A DNA stretch of 64,000 nt, taken from Dipetalonema caudispina (taxonomy: Eukaryota; Nematoda; Chromadorea; Rhabditida; Onchocercidae). The translations under genes and the position numbers were made by a program. Of this stretch, positions 48,812 to 62,861 are shown piece after piece. How positions within the stretch are numbered: the stretch's first letter is position 1; every line of letters starts with the position of its first letter. The stretch lies in assembly GCA_013365325.1 (NCBI GenBank), contig JABVXV010000009.1:310001-374000 (forward strand), read 5' to 3'. The notes beneath the pieces were generated by a model that ran no database searches, was not told the DNA's origin, and saw nothing but the letters and a program-made list of their open reading frames with translations.

Positions 48812-51247
48812 TCAAATCATTTCCAATAGCAAATATTATCGAATAGATCATTCATAAACATACAGAGAAAGAATGATCCATCATCATCACTTACTGCGAC
48901 CTCAACAATGGGAGCTGAAAAGTTGGCAAAAAATGAATAGCGCACATTGGTAATGGATGGAAAGCTTTACAAACTTCGAATATAACTCAAAATTACAAAA
49001 CTATGGGAATAACTAAAATTGGGGAGGCTATATCAAAATACTACTAACAATACAAGTTCTTGATAACAATGCTGTTAGTTGAAATTAATCATAGATAATA
49101 GTAGACTCACATTTCATTTTACTTATTTATTTCCTTTCTAGAGAAATCAGCAAATGAAATTCATATTGCTGACAAATCTTTCGTCTTTGTGGTGATAAGC
49201 AATGAACAGATTGTTGATTGCTTGTTGTAATGACAGCTGTTGCAATGGCGATGTAATTTTAATGATGATATAGCACATATATGTTTTGGGAAAGGTTCTC
49301 TTTGCTAATTGAGAAATCTTTTCTACATCATAGAATTGTTGTTGATGAATTTTCGACATCAATGATAGAGCAATAGAAAGAAATTGGGTTCCCGCGGGAA
49401 ATCGACATTTCTATTCCATTTCTAAGTTAGCCAAAAAGTTGAATAGTTATTTCAACAAAATTGTAAATACCAAGTTCTGGATAGCTCTTTCATATTAGGA
49501 ATTCCCAGAAGCCAATTTCTGTATTTCACTTCTGCTTTCTGCTCCTATATCATCCTGAGCGATGATTCAGCAAAATAAAACCAATTCATTTAAATATTGT
49601 AAATAATTTCATTTCACGTAATTTACATGTGATTATACAATCTTTCCATAACACAGTATTATTGCTTAGTCCAAATATTTGCTTCAACAAGCAATAACAG
49701 AGTGCGTTTTCTCCTCTTAAAATTAAAATCTTGAAAGAAGGGTATTTGAATCTTCGGAATTTGCATGTTTCCTTCTTTCTGATATCTTCTGATTATATGT
49801 TTCCGGACAAAAGGAAAATAAGAAGTATTGCAATATTTATCTTCTTCCACCAGACTTCAGATTCTTTTCTCAATTGACGTGTAAAGCTGTTCTGATCCAT
49901 ACATTCCTGATGTCCTGAACGGATTCATTATTATTTCACTTCATTACAGTTACTGGGAAGTAATTTTTTAATTGTTACTATTAGATGTAAATCACAACAT
50001 ATTCCGACAATATTCAGAATTACAAGGAGCTAGCGTATGAAGGCAGTTTGAACAATAATATAAGGTATAAGTTAGATTAGCTGTTTTTAAGTGTGTTGAA
50101 TTTTTTGATTAATGAATATAGGACCCATTGAATCGATGATTTGAAAAAAGATCAGAAAAATATTTCCACAAACATTTCTCTACTATCTTAAAAGCGCTTC
50201 TGAAAAACTATAGTTAAATTCTTCTACCAAACTTCAATAACAATTGTGATTCATTGCTTAAATTTGACTAATTACTTTATTCATCAGTTAGTTAATCATT
50301 GCAATTAATCATTGTTTAATCTATTTATAATAATAAGCATAGTTATTTTAATTTATTCCTTCTCCAAAGAGTATATTTATCATTTATATGACGATTTCTC
50401 TTCCCAAAACGTTAGGCATTTGCCATCATTTTGTAATAGTAGCACAACTACCTGCCAGACACACCTTAGCAGCAACTTGATCCATCCGTTAATTCAATCA
50501 TCGATAATGAATTCAATCAAATTTGCATCTGCAAAAGCAAATAGATGAATTTGATTTATGCAGGAAAATAGCCTAATGCTTCCTTACCTTCAATTAATAC
50601 TTCAATTACTGAAAATGATGAGTGAATTTCTTTATGCCATTAACAAGTTAAATTAATTAGTGGAATTTAGCAAAAAGATCTTAACAACCTTCGTGTGTGG
50701 CAATAACGAAATGGATGAGAAAGAAGAAAAAAAAAAAATTTATAAATGTATAGCTGGAAGCATTCTGTTTGTATAATAGCACATAATCATTTCTTCTCTT
50801 CCACCTTATCAAATGATAACATCGACGTATGTGATTTGTTCATTTGATTAACCGAACTGTTTCCTATTGTCCAGATTGTTAGGAAATTAAATTTACGTTA
50901 CAAATGCTTCAGGTCATTGACTTCAACAGCTAAATTGAAATGATGCGTTTATCATCATTTGGAACTTGGAACAGTTGCTGTATGTATTCGAAATAGTGAA
51001 AAATTTTTGTGTATCTTTAGACTTTAAAAAAAATTCTTTCTAAAATTTTTTAACTTTGAAACTTTTTTTGTGATTTTGCTTCAGTTTTTCGAGAATTCCG
51101 TAGGAATGAATGAAAACTCTGGAAATGAAAGGGATTAATTGATAGCAATGCTTAATTCCAAAATAAGTCTCGAAATTTTAATATAAAAATAAATGAAGTT
51201 AAAATTAAATATTTTTGCGTATTTTTTTGGAATAGATAATATTACAG

Positions 51248-54200
51248 GGCGAGCATTTTCTCATTTGGATGATCACAATTCCATTCCACCATTTTGTATT
51301 TTCCCGCGGTAAGCTTCATTTCTGAGAAATTTAACATTTTTCATCAGTGATGATATTATAACTTCCATCGATAACTGTTATAGTGATTTATTTTGAGTTC
51401 ATTTGTCCCAACTTTTCATATTTTCTCTAATAGTTATGATAATTATTGCAGAAAAAGTGTTATCAGCTTCCAGCACTTTTTTTACGTTACGCCGTCTAAT
51501 GAAGGTATACTTTTATTTAATGAATTTGAAATGATACCTTAACAGATTAATAGTGTTTTAGGTAATAATATACATTATGAGCAGTAATATAACATAATGT
51601 AGCATAACGTTTGAAGATATCGAGTCAGGACGATGGTATCCGAAACATATCACCGATTTGGACTACATCTGTAATAAAGTTCTTATGTATGATCCAACCA
51701 CTTCCTGGGGACTGGAAGCGAATCATCCCGTCAGTTTAGCGATTTAAATGTATTTGTATAATTAATTTATCCGGCTGAGACTAATTAGCATTATGAATCT
51801 TTTTATAGAAACACCCTTTTGACGAAATGTTTTAAAATTGATGTTCTACTTCTAAACGTTGTCTTCCTGGAAATTTCATCGGACTTTCATTGTTTAATTG
51901 TCTGGTGATACTGCAATGATAACTTTTCAGAGTTTCAAAGATAAGGAATATCGGAAGAGACGAGAATGGTTTTTGGATATTGCGAATAATTATAAACAGT
52001 TGGTTACATCGATCAATACTACAACTAAGTTTTAGAACAAATTATGCTCTAGAATTATGCTTTGAATTCATTTTCATACAATAATCGAATCGAATTTAAC
52101 TCATCAATTCATCCATTTCAATGGTACATAGAGAAATTATATTTTCGAAGACTAGGCTCATTTTATTCAAGTTTTTAGCTATGGCAAATTTAAGTTTTCT
52201 AATAATAAAAACAAAGAAGATTTGTATTATAGTTTCCCTTGGAATGGAATATTTGAAATTATTGTATCAAAAAGTGGCCAAAAAGACGAAATTATTTCGC
52301 CGAAAAATATTCTGTTTTCAGCATTTTCCAGTCAAGATGATTTTTAGACTAATGAATCTCGAAATATTGATTTAATAAGATTTATTTTTATAGTGGAACA
52401 CCAATACCGCGAATAGATTATACAGCAACCGAAACAAGGACATGGTAAATGTTGTAATTAATACCTAGAAATATTTTTCTAGAAAGAGATCAATGAATTG
52501 GAACTGTGGCAAATACTAATAATATCAAAGTTTTAATATGCTTTAATTTACAGTATGGCTATTTCAAATGTCATTAAACTGTAAATTAGACAGTACATTA
52601 GGATTTCTTAGGGGTACAATTTATCGTGACCTGAAGACATTACATCACAAGTTTGCATGCAAAGAATTTTTGGACAATTTCAAATTGCTCGAGGAAGAGT
52701 GTGGCTATTCAGAGAAACAAATTCCACAGCTGGACGATGTTTCGAAATATCTTCAAAGTATATGTTTTTAACGATTGTCCTATTTTGAAAATTTTCTTAT
52801 AACTTTTCTAATCTAAACTTTTGCGTCACAATTTCATAGTTGGAAAGCGTATCCTAATTAAAAATACGGCAATAAAATAATTTGTAGAATTGTGATAGCT
52901 ATTTAAGATGCACTGAAATGAAATCAAATTTGGGGAATAGAATTCATCGTTGATAAACGATGAAAAAAGGAAATCAATGCTAACAATTCAATTTCGACCC
53001 TTAGGCCGAGATTGTCACCTTAATTCCATTTTCTTTTCCTTGCAATTTCTGTTCATTCTATTCCGCTGCATATTTGAAGAACAACCGGTGTTGATGTAAA
53101 TACTGAATTTTTGGATATGATTGAATGAATCAGGAAACGAATTTCGGATCGGAATTGTCCGGTATTGAAGTAGTATCAGTGCAGTTAGACATTGCTATTT
53201 CATGCAGTATTTCTTTCGTCTTCAGGTAAAATTGGCTTCATACTACGTCCATGCGGTGGTTATCTAACTGCTCGAAATTTTCTAGCTGCATTGGCATTTC
53301 GTGTATTCTGTTGTACCCAATATATGCGCCACCATACTCATCCACATTATACACCTGAACCGTAAGCACTGCTTGAAATCATTGTCGTATCAACATTATA
53401 CCTAAAGATAAAAAAAAAAAGAAAAGTACGGTAAGGCAGGTAAACATGTCCGGTGATTATGTAAAATTATCTTTGGAAAGTTTAGAGATCTATGCCATGA
53501 ATTAATTGGACATATGGCGATGTTTTTGAATCCAATGTATTCCCAATTTAGTCAGGAAATTGGAATTGCAAGCCTTGGCTCCTCCGACGAAGATTGTAAT
53601 GCTTTGATACGGGTTCGTCCTATTCTATCCTGTAATTTTAAGATTTTCATGACTTTCTTTTTCATTTTCTTAAATTTGTAAGAATTAGTTAGAAAAATTT
53701 ATTTCAGCTTTACTTCTTCACATTCGAGTTTGGCCTATTGATTGAAGGTGAAAAATTCGATGAGAAAAAGCGAAATTTGAAAGTTTACGGTGCGGGATTG
53801 CTATCGTGTTTTGATGAGCTTAAGGTATAATTATTGAATATCTAAAGATTGTTTTGTTTATGTGTAATCTTCAAATATCACAAATATATATATAGTTAAA
53901 ATGAATTTTTTTCAGTTTTCTGTATCACCTGATGCTAAAATTTATCGATTCGAACTAAATGATGCAATTGAAATGGAGCCTGAAGTTACCAAATTCCAAA
54001 AGGGCTATTTTTATTCGACGACCATTAATGAAGCGTTTCATAAAATAAAGTATGTAATTATTAAAAGTTATCGCTAAAAGCGGAGTCTCCCTCATTTATG
54101 GCTTATTTCGAAATTGAAATTTCTATTTCACTTTGTTTTAGCGACTTTAAAAACTTTTAATTATTGATGTAACTTTATTTCATTCTGGTTAGAAAAGGTA

Positions 54201-54433
54201 ATATAGATAAATTTAGAACATTTATTCCAAGTGATAGGAATATAACTGGAAATGAAAAATCAATTTGTGCAATTGAGCGACAAAAATTCTTTTATTCGAC
54301 GGAATGGCTAACAACCTAAGAAAGTATCATTATCGAAATTACTTCCAGGTCGTACATTTCAACGATTAAAAAGCCATTTTCATTTCACTACGACACGCTC
54401 ACCCAATCAGTGGAAAAGCTATCGATAAAATGA
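51248..54433 (+). CDS. Biopterin-dependent aromatic amino acid hydroxylase, divergent (5' end uncertain)
   Basis: Exons: 51248-51308 (tentative), 51603-51729, 51931-51998, 52394-52444, 52612-52757, 53226-53361, 53486-53612, 53708-53824, 53916-54049 and 54349-54433. Phases join and give about 350 residues. In order: [32 protein letters not shown], the [11 protein letters not shown] strand, [50 protein letters not shown], the iron-binding [30 protein letters not shown] (third iron ligand Glu) and [14 protein letters not shown]. These enzymes use tetrahydrobiopterin, Fe(II) and O2 to hydroxylate Phe, Tyr or Trp. The FF in YFFTFEFG matches tryptophan hydroxylase, where PAH and TH have Trp, so a TPH-like enzyme is possible. 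It is unusual in ending at SVEKLSIK, without the tetramerisation helix, and in having GHMAMF where others have GHVPLL. No ATG was fixed, and a full ACT regulatory domain was not found. Confidence 0.8.
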
Positions 54434-55686
54434 AAATTCACTTCGATATTTTGTATATCACTCGGCATTAATTGAACTGAACCATGGTCATTTAGTGCGG
54501 AAATGGTATAGAAATATGTAAAATAACTTTGTAAATAATCCTTATTTTTATTTTTTAAATTATCTTTGTTCTCTTCACATCTAAACAATTGATCCTTTGT
54601 TGGGTAAAATTTACAACATCAATCTTGGATTCATAATATCGGTGTATTTATTATAGTAATTCTGCTGTTAGATCTCTCTATCTTTTATCTGTAAATTTTG
54701 TTATATAAAGGTTTCAGGAAATTGACTGCAGTGACCAAGGTCAATTAAAACTTTCAGCCCTAAATTTTAGTTTAATCAATCTAATGCAAAAGATGACAAA
54801 ATTTAGGATCGAAGTGTAACTGTCCGGATCCTGTACAAACGCTGCAGATTATTATCATTTATCAGTGGAAAAGTTATTTGAAATCACTATTATCAACTAT
54901 TAGTGATGAAGTTACTTAAGGTTTTAAAAAATCATTTTGAATCTCCTAGAATTTTCGAAAATTTCGTATTATTTTATGGAGGGTAGACAATAGATGGCTA
55001 TTATAACGTTATTCCAGTAAGGGCAAAGTTGTACTGTTGCATAAATTTTTCTATCTAAACAGAGAAACAAGTAGTTCAAATTTTAACAGAAGATGACAAT
55101 TAGATTATCAATGCTTTAAAAGTAACCTATAATTGTGGTTAAATGTTGTAGAGGTATTGTTTCGATTGAGAAATAATTTTCATGATAATTATTGAGTAAT
55201 ATTTGTATTACTTATTTTTGATCACGGAGGATCTCCGTTTCTTTTTCCAAAATTATTTTGGTTCATTAAAGATTTATTATTCAATTCTTTCTTCATTTCA
55301 CTCTTCTAGCAAATATCTAATGAGATAGTTTAATTGTTAGTTAAATCCCACTGATTTGTTCATTTCATATGTTTATTCCATAGATCTAATAAATCCATCA
55401 CCTCTACTGCTTTGGTGGTTATTATCAATCAGCGATATCATACTATCATGACGTAGTGCTTTTGTAAATATGATAAGCTTATAAGCTTCAATTGTCTTGT
55501 CATATTCCATAACATAATAAGGCCCAGAAAATTTATCCCTTTACATTTAGGTTGTATTGATCGTCATAGAGAGCATTTGCAATAAAAAATGCATGATAGT
55601 ACATTGTTTTATCATTTCGTAGATACGATATTGTCGTATTCGGTTGGTTGCTTTTACGCTAATTAATTCCGAAAAAAAAGTCAGCA
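54434..55686. other. Intergenic, 1.25 kb
   Basis: Spacer between the hydroxylase stop and the pseudokinase start, same strand. AT-rich with no recognised coding exon. The pseudokinase ATG is preceded by AAAAAGTCAG at 55675-55684, a possible but pyrimidine-poor acceptor. Confidence 0.45.
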
Positions 55687-58658
55687 ATGGCAATATCAAC
55701 CCCAAATGCAGAGATTCATGATGAAGTACAGTTAACTGATAATAATGTTAAATCAGGTTGCACAAATTTTGTTTTTATGAAATGAAATTTGTAAAAAGAG
55801 AAAGTCGATTTTGTTTTTTATTCCATGCAGTCGAATCTCAGCTATTCTTGAAATTATAAAGTAAAACAATTATTAGTAGCAATGATTTTGGTAATTTCTG
55901 AATGTTACATTAAAATATTGAAAATTCAATTCAAAGTATCTGTGCCCGTTCCTCAACAGTTTTTAGTACTTATGTTCCTTTATGCACTGCCGCTCTAATT
56001 TAACCCTAAACAGAAATTTGACATGAATTATGTTCCCGATCAATGGTTAGGTTAAAAAATCAATCAGCGGTTTATATTTTCGTAAATTTCGCTTGTTTCA
56101 TCAGAACATTTGGTGTCGAAGACTTAGTCTTATTAAAGGAGTAGCAATTCTGATTAATTGTTCATTCTGCAAAAGTTCAATTTCGATTTCATCTGTTCCA
56201 AACAGTTAGTTATTATCTTTCCACGACGGAATGGAATACAATCTTTGGTAACTTAATACGATTAAAAGAATTAATCATTTTTCCTATAAATAGATTTCCC
56301 TGTGATAACAACGGATCTGCAAATAATTGATGCAGCATATGATTTTTGTCAGCGATTGAAGGCACGGAATTTGTTCTTCAGGAAAACTCAGACGGAAGGC
56401 ATTGAAGATCGAAAATGTGTGCAAAGTGGTTTGTTCTCCCTTACAATCCATTTTAATATTTTTTATTTAAACACAAATTCGATTTAATGGAAGGTTATGC
56501 AAAAATCGGTGCTGGAAGTTTATATGTTATTCTAACATTTTCTACACCTGCTTTTAATTTATTTTTCAATTTCCAGTTTCCTTTTTTTTTTTGATGTTTT
56601 AAATTATTAACTTTGCAATAAAGTAATTACTCTGAAAGGGAAACATACTGTATAAATTATTTGCATTATTTAAATGAATAGTTTCGTATTATCAAGGAGA
56701 ACTACTAGCAAATCCAGAATCTCGAAATACAGATGTGACAAGATGTGATATCGATGAACTTGTTAAAGGGTGGTAAGAATCCAAAATAAATATTCATTGC
56801 GGAATTATTTTATGAATAATTGAAGAATTTGCGAATAAATTTGCATAAATGAAAAGAGCATGCAAAGCTTCGGGAACAGCTTCTGTCTTATCTATAAGAG
56901 TCTTTTTTTATGAGGTCATAGTTCACCATCTTGTAAAATTTCCAAATAATTTACATCAAAATATCTGCTTTCAATATTTTGATCAGTTGATTTTCACTAT
57001 TTCAAATTCTCTATAGCGTATATCCAGTATATTCAAAATCAGGTCGACGTTATATCGTTAAAGTTTCGCCTGGAGGAGGTTTGGAAACATCACTGCTTCT
57101 ACAGGTTTCCTTCTTTCAATCTCAAATTTTCAAAAAATGAACTTCTTGGTTGATATATAATTTCATGGATAAAAGCCAAATTAAAATCTCTATGACAAGG
57201 TGGATATTTTAATCAAGGAATTATTATTATAGGCTAAGAAGCTAAAAGAAAGTAATACATTAGAGGATGTATGTTTACCACTTGTTATTGATCATTACTA
57301 TCATCATATGGTGAGAGATATTTGCATTTTTTATTTGATATCAAGCATTTATTGATGAATAGACAGTTAGATTATTTATCAGTGCTGGAAGAATGAATTA
57401 TTCAAGGATTTAATGAATATTTTTTTAGTCAAGTACCAATTTCTTCATACTTGAATTCTGCGAGTATGGTTCGTTGGAGAAGTTACTTGCAGAGAATGGT
57501 GCTGTACCCATACATAAGCAATATATCGCCAGAATTCTACGTGGAGCTACAACAGCAATCTATTTCTTGCACTCGTAACTTTTTCTTTGTATTAAGAAAA
57601 AAAAAAAAATGATTGGAATATTTTGTCAATATCATTGTCAGTGTTCCATAAAATTCGATCCAAATATCTTATTGATATTTACATATATATCAATAGTAAT
57701 GGTTAGGTAATATCAAATGAAGAATATATGCGGATAATATTCCGCCTACAAATTAACAAACGTATCATAACTGTGGTGAAATAAAATTCGATATGTAATC
57801 AGTGGATGAATTAGAAGGAACAGTTTAATTGTTAACCTCATCGACTACCTAATTTTACCTAACCATTCCAATACTACCAATGTTTAGATTGTTATTGTCA
57901 TTTTCATCTTTTTTTTTTTTTATCATCCTACTGAATTATCAAAATTTAGCATTAATGTGTATCAGTTGAGTAATGGAAATTTACAGGCAATGCATTTACC
58001 ATGGAACAATTTGTACAGCTAATATCTTGGTTGATCATCACATGATAGGTCGTTTAACAGGCCTTACAGGAGCACAGGAAATTGCTAAGAATATGAGCAA
58101 AAATAAGCAATTACCTATGTACACTGCACCAGAATCTATTCATCCTGAGTAAGTTTAATTATTATTGCTATTATCATCGCGGATTGTAGTAAAGCACAAA
58201 GAGGTGTTGCTGATAATCTGTGGAAGTATAACTTATCAAATCATATTTTGTAAAAGGGCCGAATCATTGCCACAGGATATGTTTGCGATGGGTGTTGTAC
58301 TATATCGATGTCTCATTGGTCGCATGCCGAAACGAAAACCGAATGGAACAGTGAGTGATACCTTACCCGAATGTATTTACCTCAAACTAGCTAAGCAAAG
58401 ATTCCGATGATTTGCTTAAATCCATATATACCATTAACGGTAAATATACAAACTATGGTGATATTGTTGCAGATCGATTATCATGGGGTGAAATCGTCAA
58501 TCACAGTACCAATAGATCCAAAAATGTGGCATACCACACAACTTCTGATGTCGGAACGCTTAGATATGCGATTAACCGCTGGCCAGTTACTCCATACCAG
58601 TTGGATTGAGACTGCTGCCACCGCTTCCATTACTCAAATTTTCAATTGGAATAATTGA
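55687..58658 (+). CDS. Divergent pseudokinase
   Basis: Nine phase-matched exons: 55687-55756, 56294-56428, 56682-56772, 57017-57104, 57233-57310, 57429-57574, 57987-58148, 58257-58350 and 58473-58658; exactly 349 residues plus TGA. The first 95 or so residues match no known domain. The kinase fold then shows RRYIVKVSP (Lys about 115 at the VAIK position), FFILEFCEYGSLEKLL (hinge), YIARILRGATTAIYFLHS (helix E), HGTICTANILVD in place of HRDLKxxN, RLTG in place of DFG, YTAPESIH for APE, DMFAMGVVLYRCLIGRMP (helix F) and MRLTAGQLLHTSWI near the end. The catalytic Asp and the metal-binding Asp are both absent, so phosphotransfer is unlikely; a scaffold or allosteric role is inferred. I could not place it in a named family; STRAD and Tribbles were considered but their motifs differ. 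Confidence 0.78.
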
Positions 58659-59317
58659 AATTTATAGATATTTCGTTGCAATTTATTGAAGTTAAAATAT
58701 TTCGTCGATGGATATGTATGAACTTCGTGAAAATTCAACTGTAACCTGGTGAGAAAATTTAAGGGTTTCACCGTTCCTGTTTTTTCTATATCTGAATAAA
58801 TTTTTTGTAGGCTATCGAATCGCAATGGTCAGCAAATTACTGCAAATTACCACATTTGAACAGACAAAATAGCCTGACCATAATCGTTCCACATTTTTCT
58901 GGTGGCATTACTATAAGCCAATAGTACATGAGGCTCCTCTAAGAGAGAATATTTCGTATTACTCATGTTTAGATTTGGGTTTTTGCTTAATTTCTTTGCG
59001 CTTAAGCTCCACAACATAGTTACAATAAATGCGTTCGGAAAATTAGAATCGCTGCATTCGATCGATACATAGTTTTCATTTGAGACAGATTATGATGTGA
59101 AATTGGATATCCGATGCTAAATAAACAAAAAATCAAGAAATCAATTAAACTTCAAATTTCGAAGCTGTATGTCTAGCAAACATCAATAGTATGCACAAGT
59201 AGAGACTAAAATTTACAAAATCCGTAAACACATTTAGAATTCTTGCAAAATAAAAGCAAATCAAAGAAGCGAGAAGCTTCAAAGCACAGCAAGAGAGTTT
59301 TAGTTTTATTCAAACAT
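58659..59317. other. Intergenic between convergent genes, 0.66 kb
   Basis: Tail-to-tail spacer for the pseudokinase and the LACT-type hydrolase. Nothing else was seen. Confidence 0.5.
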
Positions 59318-62300
59318 TCACGTATCAGAAGCCAGAATCGTATTATTTTCAAGCGGTGTTGGAACGGCTTCTTGGAGATTTTTGGATGAAGTGTCCGGTG
59401 AATTGTTCTTTCCTGTAATATAAATGTAGAAAGAAGAATTTTATGTTATGAGTGAATTTCGTTCCGAATTGTAATTCTAAACTTGAGCGAACTTTTAAAT
59501 TTTAAATTTTTTGCCGACTGAGATAAATTAATTGACTGAAAAACTTCTAGTCGATCACAGTTTAGCGATAATAACTGACAACGCTTTTCTGAGCGCGCAT
59601 GGGACGCCAGAAACACTACAAGCCGACGATATTGTAAAGTGGAAAGGTGTAATATTATTAATGCCTTCTTCCTTTCTTGAATAAATTGTTCGAATTTTTT
59701 ATGTAGAATTTCAAAATATTTTGAATAAGTATGAGAAATGATCAACCTGCCACAGTTTTTGAGTTTTCTTCAGCTTTTTCTTCTGGAATTTCCTTCAATA
59801 AATTATTTTCACGAAGACATTCGTAAAGTGCATTTTGTAGTCGCATAAATGTCACCGTTAAATCAGAATGGCCGACCTTTAAGCCATTGCAGAGGTATGC
59901 AAATGCTACTTCATTTGTTAAATCCATTTTAACATTCTGTCCACCCATTCCTGGATGACCGACTAACCACTGATTCTGAAAATAAAGATTTTCCATACAA
60001 AATAGATCATATAAGCAAATCCAGGGCTGATATTAAATCAACCTGCTTTAGCAACCAATCTTGAAGTGGTACCACATATTCGGGAATGAAAAAATTAGTC
60101 GATAATTTGTTTGTAAGAACGCTACGTAATGTTTTCTTAGTATTTTTGAAAGTAACACAATTTTTTTACTTGAGGGTTCTTCGTATAGACGAATCCTTTT
60201 CCGAATGATACATTAATCAATAAGATTGAATCCATTTGGTTACAAACTGTAGGACTGAGAAACAGTTCCTCTACAGTTGTCTTTTTCAACAGTTTTCCTT
60301 CCAAAATCAATGTGTGAAGTTTTGCAAGTGATCGCGCAGTACCCATACCAGTTGCTGCGGGTATATCCAAAGATCGGATTTCTGGATTGTTGAACATTGT
60401 GGCACTCTAGAAGCTGTTTGTAGGATAATATTTTTTCAGATACTTTCAAGTCAAAATATGATTAAATATAAAACTCCAAGTAATTTACCCAACATCGCTT
60501 GAATTTCATTCATTTTACGATCGAATGTCTTCTAAAATCCTTTTTAATTGTCTCACAAATTAAAGGCATTTAATCCATCCTTAAAAAGGCACTGATTTAC
60601 ATCAGTTATGAATAAACATGTCAACATGAAAGTATAGAAATGATGCAATTTGTATACGTTAATACGTGTTTTTATTTGTTTCATCAGAACCGGATGACTA
60701 TTATGAAAAACACTGGAAAGTTACGTTTCCCATCCACGAAAAATTCTGTTGCACATTACGCAACATTCGATTTGTCAAATTCACCGGCGTGATCCATCCA
60801 TTCCAAAACATTTTTAGTAAAGTTGGATATTCGATCACCTCTCGAGCAGCTAAGAGTTTTGGCCCCAAAGCTAGACGTGCTATCCTGTGTTCTAGTTCTA
60901 CAGGCGCGCCAATAACTAGATCGAGATCTGGAAACATTATTGCAGGTAGAAAAATTCAACGGAAGCATCCAATAGTGACATGCTGTAAAGGAGGACAGTG
61001 AACGCGCAAATATCTCTGATGAAAGTGACTTTCAGTACTACTAACCTATTAATTCAAATTACCAGAAAATCAAGAAAAAATGAGTATACTGTGTGGTTCA
61101 GCTATTTCTTCCTTGAAAAACTGCGATAATGGACGTTTGTCAGGATCAATCCTCCGAATCAGCTGATCAACCAACCAACCAAATGTTACGACATGATAAC
61201 CAACTTCTTGTCCTGGTGTCCAATTTGGTTTTTGATCTTCAAAAATTTTCGACATTCGTCTCCAATCCCTAATATCCGATTCCTCAATCACATTGTCCAC
61301 ATAAGCTAGTCCACCCTGTAACCTTACTTTTTTCTGATAGGATTTTTCCGGACTCATCATATTTGAAAGCAGCTGTTCTATAAAAAAGTTTTATACCTGA
61401 TGTGAAAGTAACGTTTCGATAGTAATTTTTTCCTTATCGTTTTGTCCAAATTCAGGCCAATATTTGGTAACCAGATCTTTATACGCAACCAGACCGCGAT
61501 CAACCAACATCGCGAAACATATCGCACATATACTCTGAATCACAGGGTTTTTTCTTTTTTTTAATTGCGGCGATCAGTAATACTGTATGAATGATATTGT
61601 AGTGATTGAACTTGTTCAAAAGTCATACGCTTCTAAACAGTAACTTTCAGTTCCTTTTTAATATTGAAAGCACAAAAAATACAACCTTAGTACTGCTGAA
61701 CAACAGTGTCATTGTATCGTTCTTCCACTTTCGGTGTGATGTTGAATCTGCATATCCACCCCACAGGTCAACCACTTTCTCGCCTTTGAAATATACCGCG
61801 AATGCTGCACCTTCACTTTCCCATCGTTGTGTGAAATTATTGCTAAAACACGGCTTTAATCTCATTCAGAAGAAAAGAATATGAGTTTTACTTTCTTTTT
61901 TTGAGGATTGGAAACTACGGATGTGTTATCGTCTTATTCCAATGAAATCTTAAAAAGTGTGGTAGTTTTTCGATCATTCCCAAGCTGTTTCGTTTTAAAA
62001 ATTTTGTTCGTGAAATTCTGTAATTTGTAAATATGATGTTTATTCTAAGGCTAAATGAAATTTCAAAAAATTATTTGAATAGTTACAATAATCAGTTCAT
62101 TTCAAATTGTTTGAAGCATTATAATCTCTCCGAATTTTTTCTGGTGAATAAAGCGATCGTAGATGATGTAACACCTACACTAAACATAAAAGGATAATAA
62201 CTATAAACCATCTTATGATATTTATGAAACTTCAACAAAACTGTACTAAACAAAACCTACAAAACCTAAATTTGCTATACTTACTATACTAAAAAGTAAG

Positions 62301-62861
62301 ACTATTGTCTGATTGTGATTAGGTATAATAAAAATTGTTATTGACTTTTCAAATCGCTTGACGTCATCTACACAGTACTATGTCTAATTTGATTAGTACT
62401 GCATTTCATTAAACTTTTCACCTATTCCCATTTAGTATCGCTTGAAGTTTCTAAAATCGTTCAGTACAAATTTAGAAAGTTAATGACTGAAAAACACTGT
62501 AGATATTTTATTTTGGTTCAATAGAAAGGAGACGAAGATGCTATCGAACAGAAAAAATTCTTAATTCGATTCGAAACTACTTGGAATTTTCAATAATGTT
62601 TTCATGTTTGAAATATCGCTTAACAAATTTTATTTAAATTGGATTGAACTAAACTGCAAATTTTTAAACTGAATTGCTTTTATAACATTTTTTTGGTTGC
62701 ATGCAAAAGAATGTTTCCAGAGCATTAAATTAGAATTCAATCGATCGTCCAAGCTTTCATGCAAATTATCAAATCGAATGAATAACTTACTGGAAAACTT
62801 GTTTAACTCTGTCGAATCGTGAATCACAATCACCGTCTACAATAATTGGAAGTCGAGGCAT
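59318..62861 (-). CDS. Beta-lactamase-fold serine hydrolase (LACT type)
   Basis: Eight phase-matched exons: 62791-62861, 61686-61842, 61397-61534, 61090-61315, 60725-60927, 60170-60406, 59747-59975 and 59318-59412; 451 residues. The start MPRLPIIVDGDCDSRF is followed by FTQRWESEGAAFAVYFKGEK and VVDLWGGYAD, typical of this family. The nucleophile motif SxxK is SSTK (about residues 73-76), the tyrosine motif is GYHVVTFGWL (Tyr about 162), and a GHPGMGGQ loop (about 350) takes the place of the KTG/HTG motif. These motifs define the class C beta-lactamase/esterase fold (Beta-lactamase PF00144) found in many nematode LACT proteins. No signal peptide was seen, so a cytosolic enzyme is likely. Physiological substrate is unknown for the family in worms; peptidase or esterase action is possible, antibiotic resistance is not implied. 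The C-terminal 35 residues are Ser/Asn/Thr-rich and non-catalytic. Confidence 0.87.

Larger units (their letters stand above)
38022..51247. other. 13 kb gene-poor intergenic region
   Basis: Upstream of both divergent neighbours, MNK leftward and the hydroxylase rightward. Open frames here are short and none recognised; no exon chain could be joined. It contains GA repeats (45141-45197, 46176-46210), a TTGG repeat (48790-48811), TA runs near 40781 and 45634, and several A/T homopolymers. The stretch 42420-42653 is less AT-rich than its surroundings and open in more than one frame, but has no recognisable protein. Promoters of both neighbours are expected here. Confidence 0.5.

Noticed and set aside
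60030..60105. Possible extra LACT exon ending at a GTTGAT donor near 60041
   Set aside because: The frame ends well before a donor but lacks any AG acceptor, and the flanking exons join directly to give the expected GHPGMGGQ region.
60666..61001. Plus-strand 111-codon frame at 60.7-61.0 kb
   Set aside because: Antisense to an exon of the LACT-type gene that has clear family similarity and matched splice sites.
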